Below are positions 31,516 to 38,899 of a stretch of 64,000 bases of DNA, piece after piece (position 1 is the first letter of the stretch; every line of letters begins with the position of its first letter). Both the position numbers and the translations under genes were made by a program. Below the pieces are notes generated by a model, which saw only the letters and a list, made by a program, of their open reading frames with translations, did no database searches and had not been told where the DNA came from. Source of the stretch: Castellaniella daejeonensis (GTDB lineage Bacteria > Pseudomonadota > Gammaproteobacteria > Burkholderiales > Burkholderiaceae_B); contig NZ_BAAAFN010000006.1 of assembly GCF_039523555.1 (NCBI RefSeq), positions 124,001 to 188,000 of the forward strand, read 5' to 3'.

Positions 31516-32853
31516 GAGAAAACGATCATGGATATGCCCGTGAAACACAAGAAGCCATCTATTGCGGCCCAGGCGGCCGCCCGTACGGCCCGATTTCCGA
31601 AGCTGCCTGAGCATTTGCTGGACGGCCTGGTCGAAGGTCCGATGTCGGCCATGGAGGTCGAGGATCTGATTGATGCCTTTGGCAAGGCGGTGATCGAGCG
31701 GGCCATGGCTGGCGAGATGAACGCCCACCTTGGCTACCGTGCCGGCGAAGACAAGCCGGCCCAACAAGCCGACGAACGCAACGGCGTGAGCGCCAAGACG
31801 CTGTTGACCAAACACGGCTCGATGCGTGTTCAGTTGCCCCGCGACCGGGACGGTACCTTCGAGCCGGTCTTGATCCCCAAGCATGAGCGCCATTTCGCCG
31901 GGTTCGATGAACGCATCATCGCCCTGTACGCCCGAGGCATGAGCGTGCGCGAGATCCAGGCATTCCTGGCTGAGACCTATGGCACGGATGTCTCGCCCGA
32001 GCTCATCAGCGAGGTCACTGACGAGGTCATGACCGAGACGGTGGCCTGGCAGAATCGGCCCCTGGAGCGCATGTACCCGGTCGTGTTCTTCGATGCCCTG
32101 CGCGTGAAGATCCGCACCGACGGGCTGGTGGTCAACAAGGCGGTCTACCTGGCCCTGGGGATCGACGCTAACGGGGAGCGTGACGTGCTGGGGCTGTGGA
32201 TTGAGCAGACCGAAGGTTCGAAATTCTGGCTCAAGGTCTTCAACGAGCTCAAGAACCGGGGCTGCCAGGACATTCTGATTGCCGTGGTCGATGGTTTAAA
32301 GGGCCTGCCCGAGGCCATCAACGTGGTCTTCCCGAAAACGACGGTGCAGACCTGCATCGTGCATCTGATGCGCAACAGCCTGGATTACGCCGGCTGGAAG
32401 GACCGTAAGTTGGTCGCCGCCGCCCTCAAGCCCATCTATGCCGCCGCCAATGAGCAACAGGCCAGAGAGGCGCTGGCCGCCTTCGCGGCTGGCCCTTGGG
32501 GCACGAAATATCCGACGATCGTGGCCGCCTGGGAGCGGGCCTGGGAACATGTGGTGCCGTTCTTCATCTTCCCACCCGATATCCGGCGCGTGATCTATAC
32601 CACGAACGCCATCGAGAACATGAATCGGCAGCTGCGTAAAATCATCAAGAACCGGGGCCAATTCCCCAGCGACGAGGCGGCCGTCAAACTCCTATGGCTG
32701 GCGCTGCGAAACGTGCTGGCCAAGCCGTCACGATCGGTTCATACGTGGAAAGCAGCCATGAATCAGTTCGCCATCCTGTTCGGTGAACGGTTCACCGAGG
32801 CGAGGGATTAAACGATGTCAAACCGCCCCGCCCACAAAAAATCTGACACTCCC
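31478..32853 (+). mobile_element. IS256-family insertion sequence
   Basis: A 1376-bp element with one transposase gene and terminal inverted repeats. The left end GAGAGTGTCCAGAATTTTGT and the right end (reverse complement) GGGAGTGTCAGATTTTTTGT share GTGGGCG.GGC further in. It is flanked by an 8-bp direct repeat AGTCATCG (31470-31477 and 32854-32861), the target duplication expected for IS256. Intact ends, duplication and ORF suggest a recent, possibly active copy. Confidence 0.92.
31528..32811 (+). CDS. IS256-family transposase
   Basis: A 427-residue DDE transposase of the mutator/IS256 family: 'RDRDGTFEPVLIPKHERHF', 'IIALYARGMSVREIQAFL', catalytic Asp in 'VVFFDALRVKIR', second Asp in 'IAVVDGLKGLPEAI' with the C-x2-H-like 'TCIVHLMRNSL', and Glu in 'TTNAIENMNRQLRKI'. 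Full length and undamaged. It starts 50 bases inside the left end of the element. Confidence 0.95.
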   Translation: MDMPVKHKKPSIAAQAAARTARFPKLPEHLLDGLVEGPMSAMEVEDLIDAFGKAVIERAMAGEMNAHLGYRAGEDKPAQQADERNGVSAKTLLTKHGSMRVQLPRDRDGTFEPVLIPKHERHFAGFDERIIALYARGMSVREIQAFLAETYGTDVSPELISEVTDEVMTETVAWQNRPLERMYPVVFFDALRVKIRTDGLVVNKAVYLALGIDANGERDVLGLWIEQTEGSKFWLKVFNELKNRGCQDILIAVVDGLKGLPEAINVVFPKTTVQTCIVHLMRNSLDYAGWKDRKLVAAALKPIYAAANEQQAREALAAFAAGPWGTKYPTIVAAWERAWEHVVPFFIFPPDIRRVIYTTNAIENMNRQLRKIIKNRGQFPSDEAAVKLLWLALRNVLAKPSRSVHTWKAAMNQFAILFGERFTEARD

Positions 32854-32861
32854 AGTCATCG
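32854..32861 (+). repeat. target-site duplication, right copy
   Basis: AGTCATCG directly right of the IS; joining it to the left copy restores the uninterrupted reading frame of the DpnII-like gene. Confidence 0.9.
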
Positions 32862-32952
32862 TGGGTCCGAAGGGATCGTAGGGATCTATGCGATTCTGTC
32901 CATAACATGCAGCTGTGACAACCACCAAAACCTAGCAGCCACCACACACTTT

Positions 32953-33189
32953 TCAACCCTCTCCCCGCAATTCCGGCCAAATCTGCCACCAGTCATCCGG
33001 ACGCAACTGCTTCCGGGTGACCCCTCCCCCCGTCAGTTCCTCGATCTCCACGCAGCGAATGATCGGCACCGGTCGCGTACCGGCTGCCCAGCCGCTGACG
33101 ACCTGCACCGGCAGGCCAAGCTTCTGGGCGAGAGGTGTCATCCCGCCCATCAAGGTACAGGCGTGACGTACAGGTTGGAAGTCAGGCAT
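32953..33189 (-). CDS. YdaS/Cro-like helix-turn-helix regulator
   Basis: A 78-residue protein: 'LMGGMTPLAQKLGLPVQVVS' and 'GWAAGTRPVPIIRCVEIEEL' form a short HTH; 'TRKQLRPDDWWQIWPEL' is the typical end of YdaS/Cro-like phage regulators. A 7-bp inverted repeat lies just before its start codon, so autorepression is likely. The opposite strand beyond the operator has no obvious CI-like partner. Confidence 0.8.
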   Translation of the reverse strand: MPDFQPVRHACTLMGGMTPLAQKLGLPVQVVSGWAAGTRPVPIIRCVEIEELTGGGVTRKQLRPDDWWQIWPELRGEG

Positions 33190-33191
33190 AT

Positions 33192-33216
33192 ATGTTCATA
33201 ACCACATCGTGAACAT
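33192..33216. promoter_or_regulatory. operator-like inverted repeat for the YdaS/Cro-like gene
   Basis: ATGTTCA (33192-33198) and TGAACAT (33210-33216) separated by 11 bp, beginning three bases upstream of the regulator start codon. Confidence 0.55.
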
Positions 33217-34071
33217 GGATTCTATTAGATAAATCAGCTATTTGGATGTGACGGAAGGTAGTGTCTTTGTGCAGTTTTTCTGCACAGAAGTTCAGCCTGA
33301 ATCAGCCAGAATGTAACGTCATGTCAGATCAACAGCGCCAAGGCATGAAACGGCCTGAACTTCACTGAAACAAACTTGCCCTGCCCGCCTCTAGGGAGTG
33401 AGGCAATTTTAACGATCCCGGCACGGTCACAGGAAAAAACAATTTGCGTCATGGTTGTATCCCTCTAGTGTCCGGGATCAGCTACGCTCAACACTCTTCC
33501 AGTAAACCATTGAATTGTTTAGAAAAACAATCACCTTTGACGGTTATTGACATTACTAATCAATTTGATGAGAATAACCCCATCTGCTCATCGCAGACCG
33601 GCTCTTTAAAAAGCAACAACCGATAAATACTGCGCCCTGCCCGACACGCGGCATGCGATTGCGCAGCAACCTGCAACGCATCGGGGTTGAAGCAAAACCG
33701 ATGAAATCCGCAACCAGCCGCCTGCCCCTCGCGTGGGGCGCTATGGCTGCCGGTCGCGGGGACTTCCCCAGCGGAAGCGCCCGGAGCGCCCACAACAGGT
33801 GCCCAACATCCAGGATGGCGACGTAATCTCACGATGACAGCGGGAAAGACCGCAGTCTCAGGCACCCAGACGAACCGCCATGCGCGGACCAGCGGCTGGC
33901 TCTGCCAGCGATGATCAAAGCACCCGACCCCCATCGCGGCATCTTGGCGGGTCGGCCTCCAGGGCTCTGACTAGCCCGCTTTGGCAGGCGCCTGTATGGG
34001 CCTCTACCAAAGTGCCCACACTCCCATTTTGGAATCACTATTTTCACCGGCCATCCGAAGAGGATTGACTC
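33217..34071. other. long noncoding region before the AlpA-like gene
   Basis: About 850 bp with no convincing gene. Visible signals: a perfect hairpin TGTGCAG-TTTTT-CTGCACA at 33268-33286; an inverted repeat ATTGTTT-AGAA-AAACAAT at 33514-33531; a promoter candidate TTGACA (33547-33552) with GAGAAT 17 bp on; and a G+C-rich fold (GTGGGGCGCT near 33734 with AGCGCCCAC near 33785, enclosing GGGGACTTCCCC). The promoter points toward the AlpA-like gene. Confidence 0.5.
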
Positions 34072-34299
34072 ATGACAGTAGCAAGCACCTTCACCACGCA
34101 TCCACCCCACCGCCCAGCGACTCGGGCACTGCTCTACCGCATCAACGTAGCAGAGGCAAAGCTGGGGGTTTCACGCTCCACGATCTACCGACTGGTCCAT
34201 AACGGCGAACTGGAACTGGTCAAAATCGGCAAGCGATCCAGCGGCATCACGGCCACCAGCCTGCATGCCATGATCGAGCGGAACAAGATGCCCTGCTGA
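34072..34299 (+). CDS. AlpA/Xis-like helix-turn-helix protein
   Basis: A 75-residue protein with a MerR-like HTH: 'RINVAEAKLGVSRSTIYRLV', 'NGELELVKIGKRSSGITATS' and 'HAMIERNK'. AlpA proteins act as excisionases or activators of integrase genes in prophages and genomic islands. It is the last gene before the chromosome. No integrase is beside it. Start at 34072 has GAGGATTGACTC upstream. Confidence 0.85.
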   Translation: MTVASTFTTHPPHRPATRALLYRINVAEAKLGVSRSTIYRLVHNGELELVKIGKRSSGITATSLHAMIERNKMPC

Positions 34300-34352
34300 T
34301 ACCATAGTCGTATTCACGCAACACAAAGAAAAGACGCCCACCAGGCTCAAAT

Positions 34353-34375
34353 TGGGTAGCTAGGTGGGTAGCTAG
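34353..34375. repeat. tandem 11-bp repeat near the element/chromosome junction
   Basis: TGGGTAGCTAG occurs at 34353-34363 and 34365-34375, one base apart. It lies in the 140-bp gap between the AlpA-like gene and xth and is a candidate for (part of) the right attachment site. No matching copy can be sought because the left end is outside the window. Confidence 0.35.
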
Positions 34376-34437
34376 ACCGAAAATTCAATGTGCGGTGACG
34401 TGATAACTATTTGATTATTAACGGAATTTAGAATCGA

Positions 34438-35238
34438 ATGAAACTCGCCACCTGGAACGTCAATTCCCTGAACGTCCGCCTGGGCCACGTCCTGGACTGG
34501 CTGCAGGCCAACCCGGTCGACGCGCTGTGCCTGCAGGAACTGAAGCTGCCCGACGAAAAATTTCCGCACGAAGCGCTGCAGGCCGCCGGCTACCACGCCT
34601 GCTGGGCGGGCCAGAAGACCTACAACGGCGTCGCGATCCTGAGCCGGACGCCCCTGCGGGACGTGCAGCGCAACATCCCCGGGTACGACGATCCCCAGCA
34701 GCGCATCATCGCCGCTTCGCTGACCGGCCCGGACGGCCGGCCCGTGCGGCTGATCAGCGCCTATTGCCCCAACGGCCAGGCCGTGGGCAGCGACAAGTAC
34801 GCCTACAAGCTGGACTGGTTCCAGGCGCTGCGCGACTGGCTGGACGGGGAAATCGCCCGCCACCCGGACCTGGCGATCCTGGGAGACTACAACGTGGCGC
34901 CCACCGACGAGGATGTGCACGATCCTGCTGCCTGGGCGGGCGGGATCCTGGTCTCGGCCCCTGAACGGCAGGCTTTCCGCGACCTGCTGGAACTCGGCCT
35001 GCGGGACACCTTCCGCCTGTTCGAGCAGCCGCCACGCACCTTCAGCTGGTGGGATTACCGCCAGATGGGCTTCCGGCGCAATGCCGGCCTGCGCATCGAC
35101 CACATCCTGGCGACTTCGGGCCTTGCTGCACACTGCCGGGAATGCACGGTGGACAAGACGCCGCGCGGATGGGAAAAACCATCGGACCACGCACCGGTGG
35201 TGGCGACGTTCGGCCCAACCCTGACCGCAGCAGCCTGA
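34438..35238 (+). CDS. xth: exodeoxyribonuclease III
   Basis: A 266-residue AP endonuclease/3'-5' exonuclease of base-excision repair. 'MKLATWNVNSLNVRLGHVLD' (Asn7), 'LCLQELKLPD' (Glu34), 'LGDYNVAPTDEDV' and 'RIDHILAT...SDHAPVVA' are the catalytic and DNA-binding motifs. It is the first chromosomal gene. The DNA just before its ATG is A+T-rich and probably belongs to, or abuts, the element, so its native promoter may have been displaced. Confidence 0.95.
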   Translation: MKLATWNVNSLNVRLGHVLDWLQANPVDALCLQELKLPDEKFPHEALQAAGYHACWAGQKTYNGVAILSRTPLRDVQRNIPGYDDPQQRIIAASLTGPDGRPVRLISAYCPNGQAVGSDKYAYKLDWFQALRDWLDGEIARHPDLAILGDYNVAPTDEDVHDPAAWAGGILVSAPERQAFRDLLELGLRDTFRLFEQPPRTFSWWDYRQMGFRRNAGLRIDHILATSGLAAHCRECTVDKTPRGWEKPSDHAPVVATFGPTLTAAA

Positions 35239-35304
35239 GCGGACCCTCCGCCTGGAGAGCCCTCAAACCCTCCGGCAGTGCCCGGGGCGCGTCGGCAATG
35301 CGTC

Positions 35305-35310
35305 TATAAT
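35305..35310 (+). promoter_or_regulatory. -10-like TATAAT before the 35340 gene
   Basis: A perfect TATAAT 30 bases upstream of the hypothetical gene at 35340; no matching -35 hexamer at 16-18 bp, so this is a weak call. Confidence 0.3.
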
Positions 35311-35339
35311 CTAGGATCCGTCACACTTTCCCCACGCCC

Positions 35340-35672
35340 ATGCCGCTCGACAGCCGACTGATTGCTCATCTCGATCGCGGGCTGGTGCTGGACATCACCC
35401 TGGAAGGCCTGTCCTTCCGGGTCTATGTGGCCCAGCGCGAAGCCGACGTCGAGCAGGTGGCGGAACTGGTCCCCGCGGAGCAGTTCCAGGGAGACGGTGA
35501 CGTCCACGTCGCCGCGATCCACGATGGCGATGACGCCTCGGCGCAGATCCAGGACGTGCTCTTCAACCTGAACCCCGGCGATGCCATCGTCTTCCTGTGC
35601 ACGGGCCCTCAGGCCTACGCCGAAGCGCTGGCCGAACTCGGCCAGCCCGATCAGGCATCGGCCGCACGCTGA
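35340..35672 (+). CDS. hypothetical protein upstream of gmk
   Basis: A 110-residue acidic, soluble protein (MPLDSRLIAHLDRGLVLDITLEGLSFRVYVA...), with alternating short strands and helices and 'GDAIVFLCTGPQAYAEALAE'. I do not recognise it. It lies 12 bases before gmk on the same strand and so may be co-transcribed with gmk-rpoZ-spoT. Confidence 0.7.
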   Translation: MPLDSRLIAHLDRGLVLDITLEGLSFRVYVAQREADVEQVAELVPAEQFQGDGDVHVAAIHDGDDASAQIQDVLFNLNPGDAIVFLCTGPQAYAEALAELGQPDQASAAR

Positions 35673-35684
35673 CACGAACCCGAC

Positions 35685-36329
35685 ATGACGCAGTCCTCCG
35701 GCAACATTTTCATGGTGGTCGCCCCCAGCGGGGCAGGCAAGTCCAGCCTGGTCAACGCCCTGCTGGACCGGGACCCAAGCCTGGCCCTGTCCATTTCCTG
35801 CACCACCCGCGCGCCCAGGCCCGGAGAACGCGACCAGGAGCACTACCGCTTCGTCTCCGTGGAAACCTTCCAGGCCCTGCGTGACCGGGGCGACATGCTC
35901 GAATGGGCGGAAGTCCATGGCAATTTCTACGGCACGCCCCGCGACCGGGTCGAGCAGGCCCTGGCCGCCGGCACCGACATCATCCTGGAAATCGACTGGC
36001 AAGGCGCTCTCCAGGTACGCCGCCACTACCCCCAGGCAATCGGCATCTTCATTCTTCCGCCTTCCATCGAGGCCCTGGAAACCCGCCTGAAAAAGCGCGG
36101 CCAGGATGCGCCTCAGGTCATCGCCCGCCGCCTGCTCGCAGCGGGCAGCGAAATGGCGCATGCCTCCGATTGCGAATATGTTATTATTAATCAAGAATTT
36201 AGCCTTGCCCTAGAACAGCTTCGGCACGTGATCTGTGCGGCACGCCTGCGTTATACGGCGCAATCCGTCCGGCATGCCGATCTGTTCACCCAACTGGGCA
36301 TCCGCAAACCGCTGTCAAACGCTTCCTGA
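35685..36329 (+). CDS. gmk: guanylate kinase
   Basis: A 214-residue GMP kinase: P-loop 'VVAPSGAGKSSLVNALLDRD', 'SISCTTRAPRPGERDQEHYR' (GMP binding) and 'FLEWAEVHGNFYGTPRD'-like block (here MLEWAEVHGNFYGTPRD). It converts GMP to GDP. It starts the conserved gmk-rpoZ-spoT run, which links GTP supply to the stringent response. Confidence 0.96.
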   Translation: MTQSSGNIFMVVAPSGAGKSSLVNALLDRDPSLALSISCTTRAPRPGERDQEHYRFVSVETFQALRDRGDMLEWAEVHGNFYGTPRDRVEQALAAGTDIILEIDWQGALQVRRHYPQAIGIFILPPSIEALETRLKKRGQDAPQVIARRLLAAGSEMAHASDCEYVIINQEFSLALEQLRHVICAARLRYTAQSVRHADLFTQLGIRKPLSNAS

Positions 36330-36341
36330 ACCAGGACACAT

Positions 36342-36545
36342 ATGGCCCGCATCACCGTAGAAGACTGCCTCGAAAAGGTCCCCAACCGCTTCGACCTGAC
36401 CCTGGTCGCGACCTATCGCGCCCGCGAACTCGCCCAGGGCCACGAGCCCCGCATCCAGAGCCACAACAAGCCCACGGTCACCGCACTGCGTGAAATCGCA
36501 CAGGGCATGGTCGGCATCGAGATGCTGCGCAAAGTTCCCACCTGA
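36342..36545 (+). CDS. rpoZ: RNA polymerase omega subunit
   Basis: A 67-residue protein: 'MARITVEDCLEKVPNRFDLT', 'ARELAQGHEP' and 'NKPTVTALREIAQGMVG' are omega landmarks. Omega helps assemble beta' and binds ppGpp with it. It lies 12 bases after gmk and 14 before spoT. Confidence 0.96.
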   Translation: MARITVEDCLEKVPNRFDLTLVATYRARELAQGHEPRIQSHNKPTVTALREIAQGMVGIEMLRKVPT

Positions 36546-36559
36546 TTCCGGGGCGGGCC

Positions 36560-38824
36560 ATGGCGTTTTCAGGCTTGCGCGGCGCGTCCTCCGGACTGCT
36601 CGCCGTCCTGCGCAAAGGCCCCCGCCTCCGGCGGCGCAAGCCGCACACGGCCCCGGTTCCGCAATCCGATCCCGCGCCCAGCCCAATCGCCTCGCTGGCC
36701 GGGCTCAACCAGATCATCTCGGGCTACCTCGGCCCGCGCGACATCGAGCGGATCCGGGAAGCCTACCGTTTCGCCGACAATGCCCACCTGGGGCAATTCC
36801 GCGCCAGCGGCGAACCATACATTTCCCACCCCATTGCCGTCACCGAGATCTGCGCCGGCTGGAAGCTCGACGCCGATTCACTGATGGCCGCGCTGCTGCA
36901 CGACGTGATCGAAGATCAGAACGTCAGCAAGCAGGAACTGGCCGAGAAATTCGGTGTCGAGGTCGCGGAAATCGTCGACGGCCTGACCAAGCTGGAGCGC
37001 CTGGAATACGCCACGAAAGCCGAGCAGCAGGCCGAATCCTTCCGCAAGATGCTGCTGGCCATGGCGCGCGACGTGCGCGTCATCCTGATCAAGCTCGCCG
37101 ACCGGCTGCACAACATGCGCACGCTGGATGCGGTGGGCCCCGAAAAACGCCGCCGCGTGGCGCGCGAGACCCTGGATATCTACACGCCGATCGCGCACCG
37201 TCTGGGGCTGAACGCGCTGTTCCGCGAACTGCAGGACCGCTGTTTCAAGGCCATCCACCCGAACCGCTACGCCGTTCTGCACAAGGCCATGATGGCCGCG
37301 CGCGGCAACCGCCGCGAAGTCATCTCGAAAATCGCCGAGGCCGTGCGCGCCGCCCTGCCCGCGGCCGGGCTGGACGCCGAAGTCTCCGGCCGTGAAAAGT
37401 CGCTCTACGGCATCTACAAGAAAATGGTCGAGCAGAAAAAGTCGTTTTCCGACGTGCTCGACATCTACGGCTTTCGCGTCATCGTCCATACCCTGCCGGA
37501 ATGCTACCTGGCCATGGGCACCCTGCACCAGCTCTATCGCCCCGTGCCCGGCAAGTTCAAGGACTACATCGCCATCCCCAAGATCAACGGCTACCAGTCC
37601 CTGCACACGACGCTGATCGGCCCCTACGGCACGCCGGTGGAATTCCAGTTCCGCACCCGCGACATGGATCACGTGGCCGAAGAAGGCGTGGCGTCGCACT
37701 GGCTCTACAAAGAACAGAGCACCTCGCTCAACGACCTGCAGAAGCGCACCCACCAGTGGCTGCAGTCCCTGCTGGACATCCAGAGCCAGACCGGCGATTC
37801 GGGCGAATTCCTCGAACACGTCAAGGTCGATCTGTTTCCCGATGCAGTCTACGTGTTCACTCCGCAGGGCAAGATCCTGTCCCTGCCACGCGGTGCCACG
37901 CCGGTGGACTTCGCATACGCGATCCACACGGACGTCGGCAATCATGCCGTGGCCTGCAAGATCAACGGTGAGTTTTCGCCCCTGCGCACGGAACTGCACA
38001 GCGGGGACGCAGTGGAAATCATCACTTCGGCGGCTTCGCGGCCCAGCGCCCAATGGCTGAACTATGTGCGCACCGGCCGCGCACGTTCTGAAATCCGCCA
38101 CTACCTGCGCAACGAGCGCTACGAGGAATCCGTGGCATTCGGCCGCCGGCTGCTGAATCAGGCATTCGACCAGCTGTCCATTCCCTACCCCAAGGACGAC
38201 GATCCGCAATGGGAACGCCTGGCCCGGGGTTCGGGCGGTGCCTCGCGCACCGAGATCCTGGCCGACATCGGCCTGGGCAAGCGGCTGGCCGCCGTGGTGG
38301 CGCGCCGCTTCGCCCCGGAAAACGCCATGCTGGAGACCACTGCGATGGCGGTGGACGAGTTCACGTCCGTGACCAGTGCCCCCATCGTGATCCATGGCAA
38401 CGAAGGCCAGGCAGTCCAGCTGGCGCCCTGCTGCGGCCCCCTGCCGGGCGATGCCATCATCGGCGGCATCCGCCTGGGCCATGGCCTGGTGGTGCACATG
38501 AGCGACTGCCCGGTGGCCAAGCGCCAGCAGGCGCGCGAACCCGAGCGCTGGATCCCGGTCATCTGGGATACCACCACCGCGCGGCACCTGACCACCCGGC
38601 TGGAGCTGACCGTGCTGAACGAGCGCGGCGTGCTGGGCCGCCTGGCGGCCGAGATCACCGAAGCCGATTCCAACATCATCCAGCTCACCATGCCTGACGA
38701 GGCCGCCTCCACGGCCCTGCTCAATATCGTGGTCCAGGTCGACAGCCGCAAACACCTGGCTCAGGTCATCCGCGCCATCCGGCACGTGCCCCAGGTCAAG
38801 AAGATCGTGCGTTCCAAAGGCTGA
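36560..38824 (+). CDS. spoT: bifunctional (p)ppGpp synthetase/hydrolase (SpoT type)
   Basis: A 754-residue RSH enzyme. The hydrolase HD domain shows 'ALLHDVIEDQ' (His114, Asp115 and Glu118-Asp119), so hydrolysis should be intact. The synthetase has 'GREKSLYGIYKKM', 'VLDIYGFRVIV' and 'INGYQSLHTTLIGPYGTPVE'. TGS is 'VYVFTPQGKILSLPRGATPV', and an ACT domain ends the protein. It makes and degrades the alarmone. An N-terminal extension of about 45 basic residues precedes the HD domain. Confidence 0.95.
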   Translation: MAFSGLRGASSGLLAVLRKGPRLRRRKPHTAPVPQSDPAPSPIASLAGLNQIISGYLGPRDIERIREAYRFADNAHLGQFRASGEPYISHPIAVTEICAGWKLDADSLMAALLHDVIEDQNVSKQELAEKFGVEVAEIVDGLTKLERLEYATKAEQQAESFRKMLLAMARDVRVILIKLADRLHNMRTLDAVGPEKRRRVARETLDIYTPIAHRLGLNALFRELQDRCFKAIHPNRYAVLHKAMMAARGNRREVISKIAEAVRAALPAAGLDAEVSGREKSLYGIYKKMVEQKKSFSDVLDIYGFRVIVHTLPECYLAMGTLHQLYRPVPGKFKDYIAIPKINGYQSLHTTLIGPYGTPVEFQFRTRDMDHVAEEGVASHWLYKEQSTSLNDLQKRTHQWLQSLLDIQSQTGDSGEFLEHVKVDLFPDAVYVFTPQGKILSLPRGATPVDFAYAIHTDVGNHAVACKINGEFSPLRTELHSGDAVEIITSAASRPSAQWLNYVRTGRARSEIRHYLRNERYEESVAFGRRLLNQAFDQLSIPYPKDDDPQWERLARGSGGASRTEILADIGLGKRLAAVVARRFAPENAMLETTAMAVDEFTSVTSAPIVIHGNEGQAVQLAPCCGPLPGDAIIGGIRLGHGLVVHMSDCPVAKRQQAREPERWIPVIWDTTTARHLTTRLELTVLNERGVLGRLAAEITEADSNIIQLTMPDEAASTALLNIVVQVDSRKHLAQVIRAIRHVPQVKKIVRSKG

Positions 38825-38843
38825 AAGCAGCAAGGACGCAATC

Positions 38844-38872
38844 AAAAGGCCTCGGGATCCCGAGGCCTTTTT
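38844..38872. terminator. bidirectional intrinsic terminator
   Basis: AAAA, then the perfect stem GGCCTCGG/CCGAGGCC (38848-38867), then TTTTT. It lies between the convergent spoT and ppiD genes and can end transcription from both sides. Confidence 0.92.
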
Positions 38873-38899
38873 CATGCGGACGGAACCGGCGGGCGACGG

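Larger units (their letters stand above)
1..34375. mobile_element. integrated conjugative/plasmid-like element (left end outside window)
   Basis: This stretch carries a complete set of plasmid-type functions: type IV secretion (virB4 end to virB11), a TrfA-like replication initiator with an iteron origin, StbB-type segregation, coupling protein, MOBF relaxase, ssb/ParB/radC leading-region genes, arsenic and metal cargo, and an IS256-family insertion. It stops just before xth, after which only housekeeping chromosomal genes follow. The right boundary is placed at the end of a tandem repeat at 34353-34375; that exact point is a guess. The left boundary and any integrase lie outside. It could be an ICE with a working replicon or a plasmid integrated by recombination. 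Confidence 0.65.

Noticed and set aside
33444..33626. 60-codon frame before the AlpA-like gene
   Set aside because: No ribosome site, no domain, and it overlaps promoter-like and dyad signals.
36878..38875. 665-codon minus-strand frame opposite spoT
   Set aside because: SpoT motifs are intact on the plus strand; the antisense product has no recognisable domain.
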